A DNA stretch of 64,000 nucleotides, from the NCBI GenBank assembly GCA_028689775.1, contig JAQVCM010000004.1:142298-206297 (forward strand), read 5' to 3'. The position numbers and the translations under genes were made by a program. Numbering within the stretch: the stretch's first letter is position 1; every line of letters begins with the position of its first letter. The DNA is from Crocinitomicaceae bacterium. GTDB taxonomy: Bacteria; Bacteroidota; Bacteroidia; Flavobacteriales_D; Crocinitomicaceae. Below, one piece after another: positions 1 through 7,529 of the stretch. Under the pieces are notes generated by a model. The model made no database searches. It worked only from the letters and a program-made list of their open reading frames with translations, and was not told the origin of the DNA.

Positions 1-1014
1 TTGTGTTGACTGACCGATAAAGTATTTCCAGTAGTTAGCAACTTGTGCATGTTTAGATGAATAGTTCAAACGAACCTGAACATCTTTGTCCATGTACTTT
101 TTCATTACTTCTAATTTCTTCGCACGAACTTCAACAATTTTCGGTTGTTCCAAAGAAACTGCTTGCTCAACTCCAAAAGAAGTCAAATATCTGTTTGTTC
201 TTCCTGGGAATCCCATGATCATTGCATAGTCATTTGCTTTCACTCCTTTCAAAGAAATTGGCAAACTGTGTTTAGGTGCAAATGGAACGTTTGCTTCATT
301 ATAGTCTGCTGGTTTATTATCAGCTCCTGCATAAATTCTAAACATCGAGAAATCTCCCGTATGTCGTGGCCACATCCAGTTGTCTGTATCTCCACCAAAT
401 TTCCCTACGGATTGAGGAGGCGTACCTGTCAAACGGATATCTTTAAATGTTTCATTTACAAATAAGTAAAACTCATTTCCTTCAAAGAAATCACGAACGA
501 AAGCGGTATAATGCGTTCCTTCAGTTGCTTGTGCTGTCAATGTTTTAGAAAGTTCAGCAATTTTAGCAGCTCTTTCTTTCAACGTCATACTTGCAGTCAA
601 CTCTTTGTTAATTGTTTTAGAAACATCTTCAATTCGAATTACGAATGTTGCTGTCAATCCTGGAATTGCAATTTCTTCTTTGAAATTTTTAGCCCAAAAT
701 CCATTGTCCAAATAATTTTTTTCTGTTGAGGAAACTTCTGCAATTGCATCGTATCCACAGTGGTGGTTGGTTAATACCAATCCTTGATTTGAGATTACTT
801 CTCCAGTACAAAATCCACCGAAAGAAATAATCGCATCTTTCATGGATGATTTATTAATGGAATAAAGCTGATCAGCAGTCAATTTTAAACCGTGTTTTTT
901 CATATCGGCATAATTTCTTCCCAACATGAATGGCAACCACATTCCTTCGTCTGCCTTGGCTACAACTGATGTAAACATCAAGCCAATCAACGCTAAAACT
1001 TTAAATTTTCTCAT
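1..1014 (-). CDS. S46 family dipeptidyl-peptidase (DPP7/DPP11 type), partial at left edge
   Basis: Exported serine exopeptidase of family S46, which removes dipeptides from the N-terminus of peptides; the family is typical of Bacteroidota that feed on protein. Only the first 338 residues are here, about half of the usual 700 or so; the gene runs off the left edge. Seen: a signal peptide (residues 1 to about 21), the His motif LTNHHCGY with the catalytic His near residue 85, and HTGDF with the likely catalytic Asp near 221. The Ser motif and the residue that separates DPP7 from DPP11 specificity lie outside the window, so the subtype is open. The ATG lies 104 bp downstream of the ung stop. The leader holds a small hairpin with a GAAA loop at 1036-1049. 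It is not on the list of closed frames because its stop lies outside the window. Confidence 0.93.
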   Translation of the reverse strand, partial: MRKFKVLALIGLMFTSVVAKADEGMWLPFMLGRNYADMKKHGLKLTADQLYSINKSSMKDAIISFGGFCTGEVISNQGLVLTNHHCGYDAIAEVSSTEKNYLDNGFWAKNFKEEIAIPGLTATFVIRIEDVSKTINKELTASMTLKERAAKIAELSKTLTAQATEGTHYTAFVRDFFEGNEFYLFVNETFKDIRLTGTPPQSVGKFGGDTDNWMWPRHTGDFSMFRIYAGADNKPADYNEANVPFAPKHSLPISLKGVKANDYAMIMGFPGRTNRYLTSFGVEQAVSLEQPKIVEVRAKKLEVMKKYMDKDVQVRLNYSSKHAQVANYWKYFIGQSTQ

Positions 1015-1118
1015 TTTTAATTTGGTTTTTTAAAGAATCCTTTCGGATTGAATTATTATAAGCGTCGTAAATTTAATGATAAATTTTAGAATCAATCTAC
1101 TCAAGGTTTTAATTTCTA

Positions 1119-1814
1119 TCAACAATCCCAAACAATTGGTGCTTTTCCATGTTGAAGAAGGTATTGATTGCTTTGACTAAAAGGCTTACTTCCTTGAAAG
1201 GACACAAAATCCTTCCCTGATTTGGTAACGCCCAACGGAGAAGGATGAGAACTTTTGATAATCAAGTTTTCTTCCCCATTCAAATTCGCTGCTTTTGCAT
1301 GCGCATATCTTCCCCACAATAAATAAACGGCATGCGTTTTCTTTTCATTCAAAATCTGAATAATTGCATCGGTAAATCGTTCCCAACCTTTCTTTGCATG
1401 ACTATTAGTTACACCTTCTCGAAGGGTCAATATAGAATTGAGGAGCAACACACCTTGATTCGCCCAATGGGATAAATCACCAGAAACAGGCGCAGGTATT
1501 CCTAAATCTGCTGTCAATTCTTTAAAAATATTCACCAAACTTTTGGGAAGAGGTCGCACATGTTCATCAATTGAAAAACACAAACCGTGCGCATGGCCTT
1601 TGGTTGGATAAGGATCTTGACCCAAAATCACTACGTTTACCGCTTCAAAAGGACAAGCATTCAAAGCACGAAAAACCTCCGTTTCTTTCGGGAAAATTTG
1701 ATCAGGATGCAATGCCCTTTCTTCCTGCACATAGCGCATCAATTCAATAAAATAGGGTTGATTCATTTCCGTTTTGAGAAGTTCTCCCCAAGTTCCTTTG
1801 ATTGGATTTTCCAT
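1119..1814 (-). CDS. ung: Uracil-DNA glycosylase
   Basis: Family 1 uracil-DNA glycosylase, which removes uracil from DNA and starts base-excision repair in the cytoplasm. The 231 residues match the usual family length. Seen: the water-activating motif GQDPYP (residues 65-70, Asp67), GVLLLN (121-126) and the DNA-intercalating motif HPSPLG (190-195). The start is the ATG at 1814, the first residue of the conserved N-terminal region, only 4 bp from a strong -7 element, so the mRNA is probably leaderless. It sits alone, divergent from the lipoprotein gene at 1932. Nothing unusual in the protein. Confidence 0.97.
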   Translation of the reverse strand: MENPIKGTWGELLKTEMNQPYFIELMRYVQEERALHPDQIFPKETEVFRALNACPFEAVNVVILGQDPYPTKGHAHGLCFSIDEHVRPLPKSLVNIFKELTADLGIPAPVSGDLSHWANQGVLLLNSILTLREGVTNSHAKKGWERFTDAIIQILNEKKTHAVYLLWGRYAHAKAANLNGEENLIIKSSHPSPLGVTKSGKDFVSFQGSKPFSQSNQYLLQHGKAPIVWDC

Positions 1815-1818
1815 GGAA

Positions 1819-1848
1819 CAAATTTAAGAGCAATAATTTGGAAACCAA
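1819..1848 (-). promoter_or_regulatory. Promoter of ung
   Basis: Bacteroidota-type promoter read on the minus strand: TTG, 19 bp, then TAAATTTG, which fits the TTG/TAnnTTTG consensus. The -7 element ends 4 bp before the ung ATG, so transcription should begin at or next to the start codon. Confidence 0.75.
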
Positions 1849-1894
1849 TTTCGTTTAAAAGATATTTAAATGCCATTTTAATTCCTTGAAAGGA

Positions 1895-1927
1895 TTTGAT
1901 GGAATACATAATTTCCGATTATATTTG
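1895..1927 (+). promoter_or_regulatory. Promoter of the lipoprotein gene at 1932
   Basis: TTTG at 1895-1898, 21 bp, then TATATTTG at 1920-1927. The -7 element is followed by 4 bp and the ATG at 1932. This argues against the upstream in-frame ATG at 1896, which would place the promoter inside the coding region. Confidence 0.65.
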
Positions 1928-1931
1928 TAAC

Positions 1932-2726
1932 ATGAATGCAAGGAACCTTTTTTTAATGATACCGATTACTTTTTTATTTGCATGTACAAATCAAGAAGTT
2001 GAAACTGAAACCGAAGAGCCAACAAAAGTGGTTGTAAACGAGAAAAATTTGAGTTTTGAAGAAAGAGCAGAGCGACACATTACGGGTTCACTCTCTATTC
2101 CAGCAACCGAAAAAATAAGTATTCAATATTATAAAGCACATTTGAATGCAGATAATAACGAAGATGCCATCATCGTTGTAAATCGTTTGGAATTTGCCAA
2201 AGCTGAGGTAAATAAATTACCAAATGCGGCATACATCAGTAAACTGGGTTACATGGGAAATTACAATTATTTCGTTTTATACGATGGAGCAAAAGACAAA
2301 TTTTCAGTTCCAATTGCAACACCTTCAAGTGCTTTGACTCCTTTAAAAGTGAAATTTGAAAACATTTACTCCGATATTTATTCCAATTTGACCATCGAAT
2401 ACCGCATGCGGAACTCTGCATTTAAGAATTTTTACTTCTTAGAAAACGGAATTCTTCAGAAAGTATTTCAAACAAAAATCTACGATTACATTGGAACAGA
2501 TAAACCAGAAGCATTTTTTATAGAATATACCAAAGGAAGTATCAGTGCACCAAAAGACATGTTGGTGTATGAAGGTGTTATCAAAGATTATTCAGCTGAC
2601 ATCAAGGACATTTACGATTACAATCCAATCATTGAAAAAAAGAAAAATGCAAAGTTGGTGCTGACGTGGTTTTACAATCCAGCAATTGCGGCGTATATGA
2701 CACCGGAAACGAAACCTAGGGATTAA
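1932..2726 (+). CDS. Hypothetical lipoprotein
   Basis: Not recognised beyond being a lipoprotein of 264 residues. The N-terminus has a short hydrophobic stretch ending in the lipobox-like LFAC, so Cys would be acylated and the protein anchored in the envelope. An acidic linker rich in Glu and Thr follows, then a mixed alpha/beta region with aromatic residues and no motif I can name. The start at 1932 rather than 1896 is chosen because it gives a clean signal peptide and because a promoter -7 element lies at 1920-1927. It is monocistronic, between ung (divergent) and a weak terminator-like hairpin at 2744. Confidence 0.75.
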   Translation: MNARNLFLMIPITFLFACTNQEVETETEEPTKVVVNEKNLSFEERAERHITGSLSIPATEKISIQYYKAHLNADNNEDAIIVVNRLEFAKAEVNKLPNAAYISKLGYMGNYNYFVLYDGAKDKFSVPIATPSSALTPLKVKFENIYSDIYSNLTIEYRMRNSAFKNFYFLENGILQKVFQTKIYDYIGTDKPEAFFIEYTKGSISAPKDMLVYEGVIKDYSADIKDIYDYNPIIEKKKNAKLVLTWFYNPAIAAYMTPETKPRD

Positions 2727-2743
2727 GCTATTCAGCGATAATT

Positions 2744-2767
2744 TATTGACTGTCAATATTTTTTTTT
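2744..2767 (+). terminator. Weak intrinsic terminator
   Basis: TATTGA, loop CTG, TCAATA, then a run of nine T interrupted only by the base closing the stem. The stem is short and AT-rich, so the call rests mainly on the T-run and on its place just after the lipoprotein gene. Confidence 0.45.
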
Positions 2768-2861
2768 CGAAAATGTAAGGATGAGATTTTTAAACCATTC
2801 TTATTCTCTAAAGTAGAAAGAGAGGCGGACTGTGCTCCTTATATTCTCACTGAAAATTGAA

Positions 2862-3437
2862 ATGAAAACACATCAGAAAAAGACATATAAAAACATTGAC
2901 TTTACAGGGAAAACGTTACGAAATACGGAGTTTTATCAATGTATTTTTGACGGTTGTAATTTCACTGATAGCGACCTTACGGGAAATAGTTTTGAAGATT
3001 GTAATTTTGAAAATTGCAATTTCTCGATGTCTAAAATCAGAAATACTGGCTTTAGAAATGCCATCTTTCGGGAATGCAAACTAATAGGTCTTGATTTTAG
3101 TGCTTGTAATCCATTTTTATTCTCTTTTACATTTTACAGCTGCAACCTCGAATTTTGCACTTTTTTTGGCGGAAAATTACAGAAAACAAACTTCGACAAA
3201 TGTTCGTTGAGAGACACCGATTTTTCTGAAGCAAATCTGAGTAGTGCCGTTTTTTCTGAATGTGATTTAAGTGGTGTTATCTTCTACAATACGATTCTAG
3301 AAAAAGCTGATTTTCGAACTGCTAAAAACTACGCCATCGATCCGGAAGTCAATAAAATAAAGAATGCTCGGTTTTCTGGATTTAACTTGGAAGGTTTGCT
3401 CAACAAGTACCAATTGAAAATTGAATACGAACACTAA
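2862..3437 (+). CDS. Pentapeptide-repeat protein (Qnr/McbG-like fold)
   Basis: A 191-residue protein built almost wholly of five-residue repeats with Phe or Leu at the central position (for example NFTDS, DLTGN, NFENC, DFSEA, NLSSA, DLSGV). Such repeats fold into a right-handed quadrilateral beta-helix; some members mimic DNA and protect gyrase, but most have no known role, and nothing here shows a gyrase link. The C-terminus (IDPEVNK to the end) resembles the capping end of chromosomal Qnr-like proteins. It is unusually rich in Cys. I use the ATG at 2862; the GTG at 2832 would add ten residues without a repeat. It stands alone. Confidence 0.85.
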   Translation: MKTHQKKTYKNIDFTGKTLRNTEFYQCIFDGCNFTDSDLTGNSFEDCNFENCNFSMSKIRNTGFRNAIFRECKLIGLDFSACNPFLFSFTFYSCNLEFCTFFGGKLQKTNFDKCSLRDTDFSEANLSSAVFSECDLSGVIFYNTILEKADFRTAKNYAIDPEVNKIKNARFSGFNLEGLLNKYQLKIEYEH

Positions 3438-3485
3438 ATAAGCATTATCAAGCAGAAATTATTGCTTTTTAAAACACAACGATTC

Positions 3486-4415
3486 TTAGTGTGTAATTTT
3501 TCCAGCCAATAAATAAATCACGGCCATTCTGATCGCAACTCCATTTTCAACTTGATCCAAGATGATTGATTGTTTGCTATCTGCCACGTCAGAAGTAATC
3601 TCTACACCACGATTGATTGGCCCTGGATGCATCACAATAATTTCTTTATCCAATGAATCTAAGATCTCTTTGTTCAAGCCAAACTGCATGCTATATTCAC
3701 GCAAAGAAGGGAAAAATTTGATGTCTTGTCTTTCCAACTGAATGCGCAACATGTTTGCAACGTCACACCATTCCAATGCTTTTCTAAGGTTGTGCTCTAC
3801 TTTCACTCCCAATTCGTGAATGAATTTAGGAATCAACGTCGTTGGCCCGCAAACCATGACTTCAGCACCTAACTTTTGCAGGCAATAAATATTTGAAAGG
3901 GCAACGCGAGAATGCAAAATATCGCCAATGATGACAACTTTTTTACCGGCAACATCACCATATTTTTCGCGGATGGAAAATGCATCCAACAAAGCTTGTG
4001 TTGGGTGTTCGTGTGTTCCGTCTCCAGCATTGACAATTTTTGCTTTCACTTTTTTAGAAAGGAATAAAGCGGCTCCCGGATTTGGGTGACGCATCACCAC
4101 CATGTCTACTTTCATCGCCAAGATGTTGTTGACGGTATCCACCAACGTTTCTCCTTTGGTAACCGAGCTGCTTGAAGCGCTGAAATTGATGACATCAGCA
4201 GAAAGTCTTTTTTGTGCCAACTCAAAGGATAATCTCGTTCTGGTAGAGTTTTCAAAAAACAAATTGGCAATGGTAATATCTCGAAGCGAAGGAACTTTTT
4301 TAATAGGTCTGTTGATCACTTCTTTAAAACTATCAGCCGTTTGAAAAATCAATTGAATGTCTTTTTCAGTAAGGTCTTTTATCCCTGTTAAATGTTCAAC
4401 GCTTAAATTATCCAT
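3486..4415 (-). CDS. pyrB: Aspartate carbamoyltransferase catalytic subunit
   Basis: Makes N-carbamoyl-aspartate from carbamoyl phosphate and aspartate, the second step of pyrimidine synthesis. The 309 residues match the family. Seen: the carbamoyl-phosphate loop FENSTRTRLSFE (residues 54-65), HPTQALLD (137-144) and HPGPINRG near residues 263-270. The start overlaps the end of pyrR by 8 bp, so the two are cotranscribed and probably translationally coupled. No regulatory subunit pyrI is nearby, which fits the PyrR-associated type of ATCase. Confidence 0.97.
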   Translation of the reverse strand: MDNLSVEHLTGIKDLTEKDIQLIFQTADSFKEVINRPIKKVPSLRDITIANLFFENSTRTRLSFELAQKRLSADVINFSASSSSVTKGETLVDTVNNILAMKVDMVVMRHPNPGAALFLSKKVKAKIVNAGDGTHEHPTQALLDAFSIREKYGDVAGKKVVIIGDILHSRVALSNIYCLQKLGAEVMVCGPTTLIPKFIHELGVKVEHNLRKALEWCDVANMLRIQLERQDIKFFPSLREYSMQFGLNKEILDSLDKEIIVMHPGPINRGVEITSDVADSKQSIILDQVENGVAIRMAVIYLLAGKITH

Positions 4416-4956
4416 TGTGATCTGGTGTGTATAAAACTACTTTGTCTTCTCCTTCTATTTCTTTCCATTCTACCGAAACACGTTCAGAAGCAATGGTGTC
4501 AATTATTTTGCCAACGTAATCAGCCTGAATCGGTAAATCTCGTTTAAATCTTCGATCGATAAACGTAACCAATTCAACACTTTTGGGTCTACCAAAAGCC
4601 ATCAAGGCATCAATTCCTGAGCGTATTGTTCGTCCAGTAAATAGAACATCATCTACCAAAACCACTTTTTTATTTTCAATGATAAAATCGATGTTGGTAG
4701 CACTTGGTATAATTGGGTTCTCTCTTCGTCTAAAATCATCCCGGAAAAAGGTGATATCCAGGTTTCCGCAAACAACGGGTGCTCCTAGGATTTCTTCCAA
4801 TCGAGATTTCAAACGATTCAACAAATGAATCCCGCGAGGCTGAAGTCCAATCAATACCGTATTTGAAAAATCGTTGTGATTTTCGATGAGTTGATAACAA
4901 AGTCTATTGAGCGTTAACTCGATGCGCTTTTCGTTTAGAATGACTTGTTTTTCCAT
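4408..4956 (-). CDS. pyrR: Bifunctional pyrimidine regulator / uracil phosphoribosyltransferase PyrR
   Basis: PyrR-type phosphoribosyltransferase; in Firmicutes it binds pyr mRNA to attenuate transcription and also makes UMP from uracil. The 182 residues carry the PRPP-binding motif VVLVDDVLFTGRT (98-110). The ATG at 4956 is chosen over a TTG at 4965 because that TTG lies inside the -7 element at 4963-4970. It leads a two-gene operon with pyrB. I see no attenuator in the very short leader, so RNA-binding regulation of this operon is not supported here; the enzyme role is safer. Confidence 0.95.
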   Translation of the reverse strand: MEKQVILNEKRIELTLNRLCYQLIENHNDFSNTVLIGLQPRGIHLLNRLKSRLEEILGAPVVCGNLDITFFRDDFRRRENPIIPSATNIDFIIENKKVVLVDDVLFTGRTIRSGIDALMAFGRPKSVELVTFIDRRFKRDLPIQADYVGKIIDTIASERVSVEWKEIEGEDKVVLYTPDHNG

Positions 4957-4962
4957 CGGTAG

Positions 4963-4970
4963 CAAAGATA
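4963..4970 (-). promoter_or_regulatory. -7 promoter element of pyrR-pyrB
   Basis: TATCTTTG on the minus strand, 6 bp before the pyrR ATG and just downstream of the aminotransferase stop at 4980. No convincing TTG lies at the expected -33 spacing. It suggests that pyrR-pyrB can be transcribed apart from the upstream gene with a near-leaderless mRNA. Confidence 0.55.
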
Positions 4971-4979
4971 ATTAAAATT

Positions 4980-5852
4980 TTAATTTTCTGGTTGCACTTC
5001 CAATTCTCTTTCCCAATGATCGTTTAAAAGAGCTTGAATTTTTCGTGCAGTCACGTTAAAATAGCGTTTGGTTCTGTATCCGCCAACCCAAGAAATTCCT
5101 CGAATTGCATTGGTTAAGAAAATTTCATCCGCCGCTAATAAATTTTGAGGTAAAATAGCACATTCATACACTTTGATACCGTGTTTAACGGCCAAGTTGA
5201 TGATTTGCATGCGCATTGTTCCAGCTAAACAACCTTCGTCGAGTCCTGGCGTATATAAAACTCCGTTGCTGACAACAAATAAGTTTGAATTTGAACTCTC
5301 AATGATGATTCCTTTTTCGTTGCTGATCAACAAATCGTCCAATTGTTTTTCTTTTGCTGAAATCGCAGTCATCACATAAAGTAAACCATTCTTAGTCTTA
5401 TAATTGGCTAGAAAATTGTTTTGCTTTTTCATGTCGATGGAAATATCAATTTCCAAACCTTTCGAGTTCAATTCAAAATAATTAGCTTCATACGGATAAA
5501 CTTCTATAAAGTAGGAAACTTCATTGGTTTCCGGAAAATAAGTTCCGCCAGAAGATCGATCTATGGAAACACGACACTTTCCTCCTTCTTTGATCTCGGA
5601 TTTATCAATTAATTCTTGAATTTTTTCCTCAAAAAATAAAGGTGTATAATAAACAGGCAAACGCATTCTCAACGCTTTTGCGCCTTCTTGAATTCGATTG
5701 AAATGATTGGAAATGTTGATGGGTTTTCCATTCATAATGCGAATACTCTCGAAAAGTCCATCACCGTACAAATACGATCTGTTTCCTGCTGAAATGGTTG
5801 CGCCATTGTTTGGTAAAATGACTCCATTGCTATTTACGTACGTTTCTGCCAT
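4980..5852 (-). CDS. Class IV PLP aminotransferase / aminodeoxychorismate lyase-like
   Basis: Fold-type IV PLP enzyme of 290 residues, the family of PabC (4-amino-4-deoxychorismate lyase, folate pathway), D-amino acid and branched-chain aminotransferases. Seen: the N-terminal RSYLYGDGLFESIR block (residues 25-38), the PLP lysine in NYKTKNG (Lys152) and the conserved Glu in the IIIESSNSNLFVV stretch (from about 178). Sequence alone does not fix the substrate; the PabC-like role is the common one for single copies in this phylum. It lies 24 bp upstream of pyrR on the same strand. Confidence 0.85.
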   Translation of the reverse strand: MAETYVNSNGVILPNNGATISAGNRSYLYGDGLFESIRIMNGKPINISNHFNRIQEGAKALRMRLPVYYTPLFFEEKIQELIDKSEIKEGGKCRVSIDRSSGGTYFPETNEVSYFIEVYPYEANYFELNSKGLEIDISIDMKKQNNFLANYKTKNGLLYVMTAISAKEKQLDDLLISNEKGIIIESSNSNLFVVSNGVLYTPGLDEGCLAGTMRMQIINLAVKHGIKVYECAILPQNLLAADEIFLTNAIRGISWVGGYRTKRYFNVTARKIQALLNDHWERELEVQPEN

Positions 5853-6165
5853 TTACTTTCAAAAATTGAATTAAGTTGCGTTTTCCAAGGTCAATATTAA
5901 CAATTATAAATGTATATTCATTCCAATTTTTCATAAGAAAAAGGAATTTTAGTATAGATTATCGCTTTTTTTGCTTGAAATTGATTCAATATTTCCTTTT
6001 TACTCAAAGTTCAAGCTTTCAATCGCTTTGAAATTTGTAGAACCAATTTATTTTGCGCGTAAAATAACGAATCTCTGATCAATAAATTTTCAAATGAGAT
6101 CGAAGATTTCTCGATGCAAAAAAGTATCGTCGAAAAGACAGGAATAAAGAGTAGTTAGTGTTTTT

Positions 6166-6321
6166 TTTCCACTGAACCTTTCTTTCCGAAAAATTTCAAT
6201 AGAAATTTGAGGAAACTTTGTAAAGTGAAAATTTAAATCAATTAAAATACTGACTATCAATACTTCTTACTTATTTGTTCGGTTTTTATGAAACAAGATT
6301 GCCGTAAAATATGTACTTTTA
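6166..6321 (+). repeat. Dispersed intergenic repeat, copy 1
   Basis: This part of the 514-bp gap before the gene at 6367 is clearly similar to the reverse complement of 53649-53814. Shared blocks include CCACTGAACCT, AGAAATTTGAGGAA, TGACTATCAAT, GGTTTTT and GTACTTTTA. A hairpin AAATTTC, 4-nt loop, GAAATTT (6191-6208) is kept in both copies with a changed loop. The rest of the gap (5853-6165) is AT-rich and holds nothing else I can name. Confidence 0.7.
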
Positions 6322-6366
6322 CATGATATCTTTTACTTCACTTCAATTCGTTTATATCATCAACGT

Positions 6367-6864
6367 ATGCGCATCTTAAAACTTTTTATTTTCTCCACTT
6401 TTCTATTATTTTGTTTGACTGTCATTGGAGGTGGATTTTATGCCATTTACAAAACCACTTATCTGCAGAAAAATGGAATTCATGTAACTGGAACTGTGGT
6501 CGGAATTAAAATTTCGGATGCACGAAGCAACAGCGAACAAATGCGTGAAAACAAAGTTGATTATACCTATTATCCGATCTTTAAATATCCAACTCAAACG
6601 GATAGTATTTCGTCACTTTCGATGAATGGTGGAAACGAAATCAAATGGAAAGTTGGAGATACTACTTCCTTGATTTATCATCCAAAAAAGCACGCGATCT
6701 TTGTCGAAGCAGATTCTATTTCAACAGGATATTGGACTGGAATAATCACTTCTCTTTTTGGAGGAGCATTGCTCGCTTTGGTTATTTACCTTCGAAATCG
6801 TTTCAGCGAAAAAAGTCGCATCAAGGAATTTGAAGGAGAGTTTAAAAAGGATGAACCCGCTTAA
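6367..6864 (+). CDS. DUF3592-type membrane protein
   Basis: A 165-residue protein with one membrane segment at the N-terminus (about residues 5-30) and a second near 122-142, flanking a soluble beta-rich domain. The pattern (a small domain with VTGTVVG, a YYPIFKYP stretch and WKVGDTTSLIYHPKKH) fits the DUF3592 family, whose function is unknown. The last codons overlap tail-to-tail with the rhomboid gene at 6861. The start is the first ATG and gives a good membrane segment. Confidence 0.75.
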   Translation: MRILKLFIFSTFLLFCLTVIGGGFYAIYKTTYLQKNGIHVTGTVVGIKISDARSNSEQMRENKVDYTYYPIFKYPTQTDSISSLSMNGGNEIKWKVGDTTSLIYHPKKHAIFVEADSISTGYWTGIITSLFGGALLALVIYLRNRFSEKSRIKEFEGEFKKDEPA

Positions 6865-7472
6865 AATATTTGCGCAAAAAATTCTTTTCCTTTGTCGATG
6901 TTGATAATCAAGATATAAACAATTCCAAAGAGCGCTCCACCTATGTGCGCATCGTGCGCAATGTTACTTCTTCCTTTTCTAAATGCATAGTATTCAATTG
7001 CTAAATATAAAGGTCCAAAAATGTAGGCTTTGATTGGGAAAAGTGCCATGATGTACAAACTTTCATTCGGCGACCACAATACAAACGCAAAAATCACTGC
7101 AGAAACAGATCCCGAAGCTCCTAAAGATTGGTAGTTTGGATTGTCCTGATTTCTAGAATATGGCCACATCGTTGCAAATAATCCACCGATGAAAAACAAC
7201 ACCAAAAAGTGAATGCTTCCGGCTTCCATTCCGTATGTCATTTTTAACATCATTTCCATGTAACTTCCAAAGAAATAAAATGAAAACATGTTGAAAAATA
7301 AGTGACCCCAATCTGCATGAATCATCAAATGTGAAATAAATCGACTGTATTGATTGTGGTGTTTCACATCATACGGAGAAAAAGTCATTTTATTGATCAT
7401 CGACTGTGAACTGAATCCTTGGACAGAAACTAGTACAATTACAGCCATGATGATGTAAGTAATTATGGGCAT
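6861..7472 (-). CDS. Rhomboid-family intramembrane serine protease
   Basis: Polytopic membrane protein of 203 residues that cleaves substrates within the membrane. Seen: the WGHLFFNM stretch (residues 55-62), the catalytic GASGS (Ser120) and the catalytic His in AHIGGA (His176), each in a predicted membrane helix. The length fits the minimal six-helix rhomboid core without extra domains. The 3' end overlaps the convergent gene at 6367 by 4 bp. Substrates unknown. Confidence 0.93.
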   Translation of the reverse strand: MPIITYIIMAVIVLVSVQGFSSQSMINKMTFSPYDVKHHNQYSRFISHLMIHADWGHLFFNMFSFYFFGSYMEMMLKMTYGMEAGSIHFLVLFFIGGLFATMWPYSRNQDNPNYQSLGASGSVSAVIFAFVLWSPNESLYIMALFPIKAYIFGPLYLAIEYYAFRKGRSNIAHDAHIGGALFGIVYILIINIDKGKEFFAQIF

Positions 7473-7529
7473 TTAAATGGGGATTTTTAACATTTACTAT
7501 CCGGTAAAATTAACTAATTTCACAACGAT

